The notes under the pieces: generated by a model | The model's database searches: none | Told to the model about the DNA's origin: nothing | The model's input: only the letters and a program-made list of their open reading frames with translations | Position numbers and translations under genes: made by a program | NCBI GenBank assembly: GCA_023436605.1 | Contig: JAEZIQ010000098.1 | Location: 1 to 17,984, forward strand | Reading direction: 5' to 3' | Source of the DNA: Actinomycetes bacterium | GTDB taxonomy: Bacteria > Actinomycetota > Thermoleophilia > Solirubrobacterales > 70-9 | Length of the DNA stretch: 17,984 bases | Shown here: positions 6,768-13,948 of the stretch, piece by piece | How the letters are laid out: every line of letters starts with the position of its first letter | Numbering within the stretch: position 1 is the stretch's first letter

Positions 6768-9158
6768 TCATCGGACCTTGCCGGTCCTTTTCACGGTCGC
6801 GAAGCCGGCTCGTTTTCCGTCTATCAGCACGGCGACGCGCAGGCTCTTCAGACCTTTGATCCTGACGAGTCTTACCCGTTTGCGGCCGCCCTTCCGAATT
6901 ACTGTTCGCTTGACCCTGTCCTTGAAGAGCTGGCGCGCTTTCCCGGTCAGTTTCAGGTGAACCTGACGGGTCTTGCCGCCGGGGACAGTCACCTGGGCGC
7001 GGCTTCCGATCCTTACGCCCTTGCCCTTGCCCTTCTTCGGGGCTCCCATGAGGGTCAAGTTCCGCTCCGGGCAGACGTTGGTGTAGCTGGCGGGGCAGCG
7101 CAGGGCGAGCTTCAGGTCCTTGCCCTTGACGGTACCCCTGGTTCCCGCCGCCAGATCGGCATCGATCGTGATCGCACCAGTCGCCTCGAATCCCGGTGCC
7201 AGTTCCGCGCCCTTCCGGTCGGGCATCACCTTTTTCGCGGGGGCTTTGACCAGTCCGCCCAGGGAACCTGGTGATTCGAGAACGGGGATGCGCAGATCGA
7301 TCGAGTTCACCTTGACATCACCCTGGCCGTCGGCCGGTCGGAACGAGTTGACGAGGAACGATCCGGCGGGACCGGCTGCGTCCTTGGGCAGGAGCTCCAG
7401 CCGGAGTACGTGGCCCGGCTCGACCCTCCAGGCGTTGGCGTGGAGCTGGAAGACCTGGACTCCCTTGGGCCAGGGACGCCAGATCCCCCGGGTGATCAGG
7501 GTCTTGGTCGCTCCTCCGGGCGGGATGTCGACCAGGCGCGCGGCGATCTCCGAGTCCGGGGCGTCACCGAGGTCGAGGTCGGCGATCAGGGTCGGTGATC
7601 CCTGCAACGTGTAGCCCCCGGCCGGTGCGGGCGGCAGCTCCCAGTTCGCCGAGCCCGGTTCCGGGGCTGCGGACGCGGTTCCACAAGGGTTCTGTCCGGC
7701 AATCAGGCCGTTCCAGTTACCAGCGATGGTGTCGTCCCCGCCTGTCGCGAGAACGGTCCTGGCCGCGGAATCCTTGATGCGAATCTCCCCCGGAGCGAGC
7801 GAAGCCCAGTCGGTGGCTGAGTAGGGACCGCCGGCCGGACCTCCGTCGGGGCAGGTCTGGGTGTACGAGATCACGCCGGACGCCGGCTCGGTCCCCGCTT
7901 CTTTGAGGTAGAAGTCGGTCCACTCGTCTTCCCGGGTGCGCAGGTCCGAGGTCACGTTGGCCTGGACCTGGCCGCGGGGATGGCCGAGCGAGCCCAGGAA
8001 CAGCCCCACCGGGACCCCGGGATGTTCGGACCTTGTGCGGTTGTAGAGCCTGATCTCTTCCTTGGCCGGGACCAGGTCGTCCGTGTAGCCGCCGCTGATG
8101 AACATCGGGGCGGGGGCCTTGCTGTGATCGATGCCGTACGGGGAGTGGTACTTCGCCAACTCGGCGATGGAGCCGCTCACCGTCTCGTTGCCTTCGTACG
8201 GTTCGCCTTCCTGGAAGGCAGCCATCCAGCCGTTCAGGTCGGCGGTCGGTTCCTGGCCAACCGGGGCGGTGAAGCCGACCGCCGCGAGGCCCTGCACCCA
8301 ACCTTCCTTGAGGACGCCGATCCGGCTCGGCGTCCCGTCCCTGGTCTCGAAGATGTAGGAGGAGTCGGCTACGTAGTCGAGGTCCGCTCCCGATGGTGCG
8401 AGCACATAAGGCAGCTCGGTCGGGGGGACGTTGGCCACGGCGACGCTGACGCCGATCCGGGTCCCGTTCGGGCTCTTCCAGGGCACGAGCGTTCCGTCAG
8501 GCTCCATCATCCGGTCCTTTAGCGCGGCAAACGAAAGAGCGTGACCGCCTCCGTAGGACGTCCCGATCGCGGCGATCCGGTTCGGGTCGACCAATCCTTC
8601 GTCTACCAGCGCTCCGATGAAGTCCTGGCTGTCGCGGATCTCAAATCGCTGGTCCATCAGGTGGATGTATCCCTTGGCACATCCGGTGGGGTCGGCCGCC
8701 CTGGAGCCGGCCGAGAGGCATGACTCGTCAAAGCCCCGGGCGGTGATCGTGTAGACGGCGTAACCCTTGTCGAGCCAGCGCTGCTGGTCCTTGAATCGGT
8801 AGCGGTTGCCTCCGTAGCCGTGAAAAGCCATCACGGTCGGGTACGGGGGCTGGCCCCACACTGAAGGGTCGGGCATGCCGAAGTTGACGTCGAGCGGAAC
8901 TCCGTCGAAGCTCTTTGCGGTGCTTCGAACCGTGTTGATCGGCGGGGTCACGGTCGAGTTGATGTTGTCCGCTGGACGGACGGTTCCACACCACACCTGG
9001 CCCAGCGAAGAGGTGACGATGCCCCCACCGTTGCCCTCGTCGGTGACCACCCCGCAGGGCAGCTGCCCGTCGAGCACGCTGGCAGGTGGCGAACCCTCCG
9101 CTACGGCTGACCATCCGAACAGCAGCAACAGGGCTACGGCAACAACTCGTCGAACCAC
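6768..9158 (-). CDS. Secreted CocE/NonD-type (S15-like) serine hydrolase, paralogue 3
   Basis: 796 residues from a GTG start. The start is supported by GGAGGG six bases upstream and by the signal peptide that follows at once (MVRRVVAVALLLLFGWSAVA). Catalytic features: HGYGG at 113-117, GTSYGG with Ser201, GYTDDLVP with Asp360/361, GHPRGQ with His393. The beta-sandwich region follows, then the linker GSLGGLVKAPAKKVMP. The tail is basic: KARQLFKDRVKRTVIRKGGR. Its N-terminal segment between the two first cysteines is longer than in the other copies, with a Gly/Thr-rich insert. It shares GYIHLMD, a VPPTE/D motif and GHPR with paralogue 1, so these two form one subgroup. A different lid or substrate pocket from paralogues 2 and 4 is possible but not shown. 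Exported hydrolase is firm; the substrate is unknown. Confidence 0.86.
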   Translation of the reverse strand: MVRRVVAVALLLLFGWSAVAEGSPPASVLDGQLPCGVVTDEGNGGGIVTSSLGQVWCGTVRPADNINSTVTPPINTVRSTAKSFDGVPLDVNFGMPDPSVWGQPPYPTVMAFHGYGGNRYRFKDQQRWLDKGYAVYTITARGFDESCLSAGSRAADPTGCAKGYIHLMDQRFEIRDSQDFIGALVDEGLVDPNRIAAIGTSYGGGHALSFAALKDRMMEPDGTLVPWKSPNGTRIGVSVAVANVPPTELPYVLAPSGADLDYVADSSYIFETRDGTPSRIGVLKEGWVQGLAAVGFTAPVGQEPTADLNGWMAAFQEGEPYEGNETVSGSIAELAKYHSPYGIDHSKAPAPMFISGGYTDDLVPAKEEIRLYNRTRSEHPGVPVGLFLGSLGHPRGQVQANVTSDLRTREDEWTDFYLKEAGTEPASGVISYTQTCPDGGPAGGPYSATDWASLAPGEIRIKDSAARTVLATGGDDTIAGNWNGLIAGQNPCGTASAAPEPGSANWELPPAPAGGYTLQGSPTLIADLDLGDAPDSEIAARLVDIPPGGATKTLITRGIWRPWPKGVQVFQLHANAWRVEPGHVLRLELLPKDAAGPAGSFLVNSFRPADGQGDVKVNSIDLRIPVLESPGSLGGLVKAPAKKVMPDRKGAELAPGFEATGAITIDADLAAGTRGTVKGKDLKLALRCPASYTNVCPERNLTLMGAPKKGKGKGVRIGSRAQVTVPGGKTRQVHLKLTGKARQLFKDRVKRTVIRKGGRKRVRLVRIKGLKSLRVAVLIDGKRAGFATVKRTGKVR

Positions 9159-9210
9159 GGAATCCCTCCCCGATCGTTCTCTCCTCGCCGGCAGACGCCG
9201 GACCGGGGTC

Positions 9211-9239
9211 AGCCTAGTGGATGCCGGAACGCTTGACCA
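9211..9239 (-). promoter_or_regulatory. Candidate promoter of hydrolase paralogue 3
   Basis: On the minus strand TGGTCA (9234-9239, 4/6 to TTGACA) and TAGGCT (9211-9216, TANNNT type common in high-GC actinobacteria) are separated by exactly 17 bp. They end about 52 bases before the GTG start and its strong Shine-Dalgarno. No hairpin terminator was found in this 99-bp gap, so some readthrough from paralogue 4 is also possible. Confidence 0.4.
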
Positions 9240-9257
9240 GAAATTCCGCGGTCGAAG

Positions 9258-11573
9258 CTAACTCTTGCGGGTGACCGTGGCGAGCCGCCGCACCGTTTGC
9301 TTCGCGAGCCCGTTCGGCTTGACGGTCACGTTGACCTTCAGCTTGCGGCCGCGGCTCTGGCTCAGAACCTTCCTGCCTCGTCCGGTGAGGCGGGCACCGG
9401 CGAAGCGGGATTTGCCGGCTTTCAGCGTCACCCCGGAGAGTTTCGCCAGCTTGCCCCGCTGCCTCCGCTTGACCCCGGTGATGGTGATCCGGGCCGGCGG
9501 GCAGCTGGTCGCACCTTTCGGGCAGCTCACTTTCACCCGGAGTCGCTGGCCATTGATCAGCACCTTGCCGATCACGAGCCGTTTCTTCAAGTTCGGCTCC
9601 GGCTCGACCGGCGGCTGATACTCGTCAATCGGGACCTTGGGGCCGTAGCCGGGAGCCAGCTTCACGCCGGGCCGATCCGGCAGGACCTTTGCCGCCGGTT
9701 CCTTGACCAGGCCTCTGGCCGCTCCGGGCTGGTCCGCGACCGGGATACGCAGGTCGAGGTCGGTGACCGTGGCGTCCTTCTGGCCGTTCGAGGGTCGGCC
9801 GTAGTTGAGAACCCCGCCGGCCGGGAGCGACGCGTCCCGGGCCAGCAATTCGAGCCGGAGCACGTGCCCCGCCTCGACCTTCCAGGCGTTGGCGTGAAGC
9901 TGGAAAACCTGGAAGCCATCGCCCTGGGGTCGCCAGAGGCCGCGGGCGACCAGCAGCTTGGTGTTGCCGTCCGGTGCGACGTCGACCAATCGGGCGGCAA
10001 TCTGGGAGTTGGTCCCTTCCTGGCTGATCTTCGCCACCACGGTTGGTGCGCCGAGCACCGTGAAGCCACCGGGCGGAGCCGGGTCGGTGTCGTAGGTGGC
10101 GGTCCCGGTTTCCTTCGTGCCGGGCGCGGTCGCGCAGGCCTGGCCGGTCGGAGCGGGGTTGAAGATGCCGCCGGTGAGCGGGTCGCCGCTCGAGGCGGAA
10201 ACCGTCTGTGCGGCGGGCGAGATCAAGCGGATCTCGCCGGGGGAAATCGAGGCCCAGTCCTTGGCCGTGTAGGTCTCGCCGACCGGGGCGCCGGCCGGGC
10301 AGGTCTGGAGCAGTGCCCTGACGTTCGAGACGGGCTCCGGTCCGTCGCCCGTCAGGTAGTAGTCGACCCACTGATTTTCCAGGTTCTGCTGGTAGGCGGA
10401 AGCGTCGGCTTTGTTCATCCCTCGCATGTGGCCTGAGTTCGGTCCGAAAAGCAATCCGATTTTCGCGCCCGGATACTCGGCGCGGGTCCGGTTGTAGAAG
10501 CGCGTCGCTTCGTCGGCCGGGAAAAGATCATCGGTGAAGCCGGAGTAGATGAGCAGCGGCGCCGGCTGGACGCTGTGATCGATGTAGTACGAGGAGTGAT
10601 TGGCCTTGATCTCGTCGAGGATCCCCTCGGCTTCGGCCTTGCCCTCATATGGCTCGCCGGCGTCGAGCAGGGTCTTCCAACCGGTCAGGTCGGCACTTGG
10701 GTCCTCGCCCGCCGCCACGTAGAACCCTTCGCCGGCGGTGTTGCCGAGTGTGTAGAGCAGGTTGACCCAGGATTCCTTCATCACGCCGAAGCGGCCGAAG
10801 TAGGAAGAGTCCTCGATGTAATCGAGGTTGCTCCCGTTGGGTGTCAGGGAGTAGGCGAGGTCGGTCCAGGGGATGCTGGGGATCGCCACGGCCAGCCTCA
10901 TCGGGGTGCCGCCGGGACTCTTCCACTGAATCAATGAACCATCCGGCAGCATGGTCCTGTTCCTGAGGGCGGCCAGAGCCATCGAGAGACCGCCGCCGTA
11001 GGAGCCCCCGCTGGACGCGATCCTGTCGGGCTGGATCAGGCCGTCATCAACCAGCAGCCCGGCCAGATGCTGGGCGTCGCGAACCTCGTACCGGGAGTCG
11101 AGCAGGCGGATGTAGCCGTCCTCGCAGGCGGTGGGCGCGGCCAACCTCGAGGCGAGGCTGCCACAGGATTCGTGGAATCCGCGATCGGTCATCGAGAAGA
11201 CGGCGTAGCCCCGGTCGAGCCAGCGCTGCATGCTCTGAAAGATCGCCTTTGATCCGGCCCAGCCGTGGAAGATCATCATCATCGGGTAAGGACCATCCGG
11301 ACCTGACTCCGGTTCGGGGGGAAGGGCGAAGTTGACGTCGATCGGGGTCCCGTCCCAGGAAGCGACGGTGCTCCGCGAGAGGGCCGAGGAGATGCCGGTG
11401 CCGCACCAGCGCTGGCCGGAATATTCGTTGCCGGGCAGAGGAGCGGGAACCGCCGGCTGGGTGGTGCAAGTGACAGCACCATCGAAGGCGTCGCTGACTG
11501 CGGCCTGGGACTGGACCCCCGAAGCGAAGAACGTGGTGACGAGTACGGCGACGGTGACAAGAGACCTACGCAT
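9258..11573 (-). CDS. Secreted CocE/NonD-type (S15-like) serine hydrolase, paralogue 4
   Basis: 771 residues from ATG, with GGAGG seven bases upstream and a signal peptide (MRRSLVTVAVLVTTFFASGVQSQA). Catalytic features: HGWAG at 103-107 (the other three have HG(F/Y)GG), GGSYGG with Ser191, GFTDDLFP with Asp348/349, GHMRG with His382. The central and beta-sandwich regions align well with paralogue 2 (IPWTDLAYSL, RFGVMK, ENQWVDYYL). The C-terminal tail (about 660-771) is the odd one out. It is basic, but has lost the KDSKKRKVxRKRGKK block of paralogues 1-3 and ends in a shorter Arg/Lys-rich strand pattern. It is the first of the four genes in transcription order. A TATACA hexamer at 11617-11622 (minus) is a possible -10, but I see no good -35. 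The tRNA-Gln gene lies 114 bp upstream. Confidence 0.85.
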   Translation of the reverse strand: MRRSLVTVAVLVTTFFASGVQSQAAVSDAFDGAVTCTTQPAVPAPLPGNEYSGQRWCGTGISSALSRSTVASWDGTPIDVNFALPPEPESGPDGPYPMMMIFHGWAGSKAIFQSMQRWLDRGYAVFSMTDRGFHESCGSLASRLAAPTACEDGYIRLLDSRYEVRDAQHLAGLLVDDGLIQPDRIASSGGSYGGGLSMALAALRNRTMLPDGSLIQWKSPGGTPMRLAVAIPSIPWTDLAYSLTPNGSNLDYIEDSSYFGRFGVMKESWVNLLYTLGNTAGEGFYVAAGEDPSADLTGWKTLLDAGEPYEGKAEAEGILDEIKANHSSYYIDHSVQPAPLLIYSGFTDDLFPADEATRFYNRTRAEYPGAKIGLLFGPNSGHMRGMNKADASAYQQNLENQWVDYYLTGDGPEPVSNVRALLQTCPAGAPVGETYTAKDWASISPGEIRLISPAAQTVSASSGDPLTGGIFNPAPTGQACATAPGTKETGTATYDTDPAPPGGFTVLGAPTVVAKISQEGTNSQIAARLVDVAPDGNTKLLVARGLWRPQGDGFQVFQLHANAWKVEAGHVLRLELLARDASLPAGGVLNYGRPSNGQKDATVTDLDLRIPVADQPGAARGLVKEPAAKVLPDRPGVKLAPGYGPKVPIDEYQPPVEPEPNLKKRLVIGKVLINGQRLRVKVSCPKGATSCPPARITITGVKRRQRGKLAKLSGVTLKAGKSRFAGARLTGRGRKVLSQSRGRKLKVNVTVKPNGLAKQTVRRLATVTRKS

Positions 11574-11687
11574 CGATTCCCTCCGATTGGTTTCCCCAAT
11601 AAGCCTGGACTACCGCTGTATATCCGCCTTCGTCGCTTCCCAAACAGTCAGGTACACCATTGATCCCCTTTTCTGGCGGAGCCTGAG

Positions 11688-11759
11688 CTCCGGGAGGAGG
11701 ACTTGAACCTCCACTGCCGGTACCAAAAACCGGTGTGCTGCCAATTACACCATCCCGGA
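11688..11759 (-). tRNA. tRNA-Gln, anticodon UUG
   Basis: On the minus strand the 72-base cloverleaf is complete. The acceptor stem TCCGGGA pairs with TCCCGGA with discriminator G, and the D-arm region is GTGTAATTGGCAGCAC. The anticodon stem CCGGT/ACCGG has a seven-base loop TTTTGGT, giving TTG at 11724-11726. The variable region is CAGT, and the T-arm is GGAGG-TTCAAGT-CCTCC. The U1-A72 end pair and the D-arm resemble bacterial glutamine tRNAs. CCA is not encoded, so it must be added after transcription. It reads cognate CAA codons, and perhaps CAG by wobble. Confidence 0.95.
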
Positions 11760-11769
11760 ATCGCGCCTG

Positions 11770-11775
11770 ACTCTA
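11770..11775 (-). promoter_or_regulatory. Candidate -10 box of tRNA-Gln
   Basis: TAGAGT on the minus strand fits the TANNNT -10 type and ends 10 bases before the mature 5' end of the tRNA. This is a normal distance for a tRNA transcript with a very short 5' leader. No recognisable -35 was found 16-18 bp upstream. Confidence 0.4.
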
Positions 11776-11784
11776 CCCGCCGAC

Positions 11785-11805
11785 GGCCGGGATAGGCTCT
11801 CGGCC
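11785..11805 (+). promoter_or_regulatory. Candidate hdeD-like gene -10 box inside an inverted repeat
   Basis: TAGGCT at 11793-11798 is a TANNNT -10 candidate ending seven bases before the ATG, which would give a leaderless mRNA. No Shine-Dalgarno is present. The arms 11785-11792 and 11798-11805 form an 8-bp inverted repeat (one G-T pair) around the five bases TAGGC. A dimeric regulator bound there would cover the -10 box. No -35 match was found. Confidence 0.4.
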
Positions 11806-12363
11806 ATGAGCTACGAAGACGAAGTCCAGAGGGATGTGAAGCGGGCCGCCGGTCTCTATACGGGAATCGGGGTCCTGATGATTCTGCTCGGCGCATTCGC
11901 CGTCCTGATCCCGAACATCGCATCCTGGGGCATGACGGTCCTGATCGGCTGGATCTTCGTGATCGGTGCGGCCTTCCTTTTCGCGTGGTCCTTCACGGCT
12001 CCCGGCGCCCTGAGCGTGATCGCCAGGATCGCCTGGTCGATCCTGACCCTCGGGGCCGGGCTCTTCCTCCTGATCAATCCCGACAAGGGAGCGAAGGCGC
12101 TGACGATTGTGCTGATCGTCTACTTCCTGATCACCGGCGTGATCAGGCTCGCAGCGGCTTTCTCCCAGCGTGGCATGAGAGGAGCTGGCTGGCTTGGACT
12201 GAGCGGCGCCCTTTCGGTGATCATCGGCCTGATCTTCTGGGTCGACTACCCGCAATCGGCGGAGTGGGCGATCGGTCTCCTGGTCGGAATCGACCTGATC
12301 TTCGGCGGCTGGACCCTCATCCTCCTCTCCCAGGAAGCCAAAGACGAAGCCCTCACCCAATAG
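11806..12363 (+). CDS. HdeD/DUF308-family integral membrane protein
   Basis: 185 residues with about six hydrophobic segments (near 15-37, 41-62, 68-91, 98-117, 125-147 and 155-176) and a short charged N-terminus (MSYEDEVQRDVKR). The length, the helix-pair pattern and the stretches GIGVLMILLGAFAVLIP and GLSGALSVIIGLIF match the HdeD/DUF308 family. In Escherichia coli, HdeD is linked to acid resistance. In actinobacteria the role is largely unknown, so the name should not be read as proof of acid resistance here. The gene is divergent from tRNA-Gln, with 46 bp between them. The ATG has no Shine-Dalgarno and may begin the mRNA itself. Downstream are two hairpin-forming stretches, then glmU. Confidence 0.82.
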   Translation: MSYEDEVQRDVKRAAGLYTGIGVLMILLGAFAVLIPNIASWGMTVLIGWIFVIGAAFLFAWSFTAPGALSVIARIAWSILTLGAGLFLLINPDKGAKALTIVLIVYFLITGVIRLAAAFSQRGMRGAGWLGLSGALSVIIGLIFWVDYPQSAEWAIGLLVGIDLIFGGWTLILLSQEAKDEALTQ

Positions 12364-12544
12364 GTGAGGCCTGACGGGAGGACCCCGGATGGAGCCTGAT
12401 CATCCGTTCCTGAATCCCGTGATCGGGCGGGTCTGAAGAACCTCGAGCAGGGCCGGCCCATCCATCCGTGGGCCAAGTGGGCCGGCGGGTTGAAAATGGA
12501 GACGGGGCGAAGCGAAGCGAAGCTCCCCGACTTATGATGTCCCC
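12364..12544 (+). other. 181-bp intergenic region with several potential hairpins
   Basis: No credible reading frame. Potential structures: (a) 12395-12403 with 12419-12427, nine pairs including two G-U, loop 15. (b) 12452-12460 with 12478-12486, nine perfect pairs, loop 17. (c) an alternative 6-bp stem, 12455-12460 with 12469-12474, using the same 5' arm as (b). (d) 12503-12507 with 12525-12529, enclosing three tandem CGAAG units. None has a U-run. The first two may end the hdeD-like transcript. A small RNA is possible but unproven. Confidence 0.45.
12533..12538 (+). promoter_or_regulatory. Candidate -10 box of glmU, leaderless type
   Basis: TATGAT differs from TATAAT at one base and ends exactly six bases before the GTG start. 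A transcript starting 6-8 bases past the -10 would begin at or next to the start codon. No Shine-Dalgarno precedes the GTG. No recognisable -35 occurs at 16-19 bp; TTGAAA at 12490 is too far away. Confidence 0.5.
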
Positions 12545-13948
12545 GTGACCGGGTCCCCCGTAACAGCGCTGATCATGGCGGCCGGTCAGGGCACCCGAAT
12601 GCGGTCGGCCCTGCCGAAGGTTCTACATCCAGTCTGTGGTCGCCCGATGATCGCCTGGCCGGTACTGGCTGCCCGCGAGGCGGGTGCGGACCGGGTCGCG
12701 GTGATTGTTTCTCCCGACCGGGACCTTTCTGGCGCGCTCCCGGACGGGGTCGAAACCGTCGAGCAGGTCGAGTCGAATGGCACCGGTGGAGCCGTCCGTT
12801 CGGCTCTCAAGATCGTCGAAGAATCTGATCGAGTACTGGTCCTGTCCGGGGACGTCCCGCTGATCTCTTCCGACGTGATCACCGGGCTGCTCGCTTCGCA
12901 GGAAGAAAGCGGCGCCTCCGCCACGGTGATGACCGCGATCCTCGATGACCCGGGTTCCTACGGCCGGATCGTCCGCGGCAGCGACGGCACCATCCGCAAG
13001 ATCGTGGAAGCGAAGGCTGAGGGGGACGCGACCCGGGAAGAGCTCGCGATTCGCGAGATCAACTCCGGCACCTACGTTTTCGACGGCGCCTCCCTGGCCT
13101 CTGCGCTCGGCGAACTCTCCAGCGACAACGCGCAGGGCGAGTACTACCTGACGGACGTGATCGCGGTGATGCGTTCCCGGGGTCAGCTGGTTACCGCCCA
13201 CGTCTCCCAGGACCCGGCGATCAACCTTGGTGTCAACAACCGGGCTGACCTGGCGGTGGTCGAATCGGAAGCCAGGCGCCGAATCCTGGAGCGCCACATG
13301 CTTGATGGCGTGACCATCGTCGATCCGGGCACGACCTGGATCGACGCCGGAGTCACGATCGGCCAGGACGCCCGGATCGAGCCAGGTACCTCGCTTCGGG
13401 GTGCGACCGAGATCGGTGAAGAAGCGCAGATCGGCCCGCACGCGACGATCATCAATTCCGGCATCGGCAAGGGCTGTCAGGTGATCCAGTCCTATCTCAA
13501 TCTCTGTGAACTGGCCGAAGGATGTTCGGTCGGCCCTTTCGCCTATCTGCGACCTGGCGCGAAGCTCGAGAACGGGGCCAAGGCCGGCACTTTTGTCGAG
13601 GTGAAGAACTCGACGGTCGGGGAGGGCTCGAAGGTCCCGCACCTCTCCTACATCGGCGACGCTGACATCGGCCCGAACTCCAATCTTGGAGCCGGAACGA
13701 TCACCGCGAACTACGACGGGGTCCGCAAGCACCGGACGAAGATCGGCTCAGACGTGCGACTCGGGGTCGACACGATGCTGGTGGCACCGGTGGAAGTCGG
13801 CGATGGCGCGTACACTGGCGCCGGCGCGGTGATCCGCGACAACATTCCGCCCGGCGCCCTGTCGGTCAGCGAGAACGACCAGAGAAACCTTGATGATTAC
13901 GCCCACCGGCAAGCGACCCGTGAGGCAGAAGGGGATAGCAGTAAGTGA
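12545..13948 (+). CDS. glmU: Bifunctional N-acetylglucosamine-1-phosphate uridyltransferase / glucosamine-1-phosphate acetyltransferase
   Basis: 467 residues, usual length for GlmU. It acetylates glucosamine-1-phosphate with acetyl-CoA and then transfers UMP from UTP, giving UDP-GlcNAc for peptidoglycan and other surface polymers, in the cytoplasm. The N-terminal pyrophosphorylase domain (about 1-235) has the nucleotide-binding motif LIMAAGQGTRMRSALPK (9-25) and the metal-binding SGDVPL (Asp103). The C-terminal left-handed beta-helix (about 255-450) shows hexapeptide repeats. Its acetyltransferase site contains YLRPGAKLENGAKAGTFVE, KVPHLSYIGD with catalytic His366, and LGAGTITANYDG. The GTG start is kept because the conserved motif begins at residue 9; the mRNA may be leaderless. 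Its TGA overlaps the start of prs (GTGA), so the two are translationally coupled. The glmU-prs order is common in Gram-positive bacteria and actinobacteria. Confidence 0.97.
   Translation: MTGSPVTALIMAAGQGTRMRSALPKVLHPVCGRPMIAWPVLAAREAGADRVAVIVSPDRDLSGALPDGVETVEQVESNGTGGAVRSALKIVEESDRVLVLSGDVPLISSDVITGLLASQEESGASATVMTAILDDPGSYGRIVRGSDGTIRKIVEAKAEGDATREELAIREINSGTYVFDGASLASALGELSSDNAQGEYYLTDVIAVMRSRGQLVTAHVSQDPAINLGVNNRADLAVVESEARRRILERHMLDGVTIVDPGTTWIDAGVTIGQDARIEPGTSLRGATEIGEEAQIGPHATIINSGIGKGCQVIQSYLNLCELAEGCSVGPFAYLRPGAKLENGAKAGTFVEVKNSTVGEGSKVPHLSYIGDADIGPNSNLGAGTITANYDGVRKHRTKIGSDVRLGVDTMLVAPVEVGDGAYTGAGAVIRDNIPPGALSVSENDQRNLDDYAHRQATREAEGDSSK

Noticed and set aside
12490..12495. TTGAAA as the -35 box of glmU
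   Set aside because: It is 37 bases from the TATGAT -10 candidate, far beyond a usable spacer.
12623..13732. A 369-codon minus-strand open frame opposite glmU
   Set aside because: It lies entirely within glmU and has no recognisable motif; shadow of GC-rich coding sequence.
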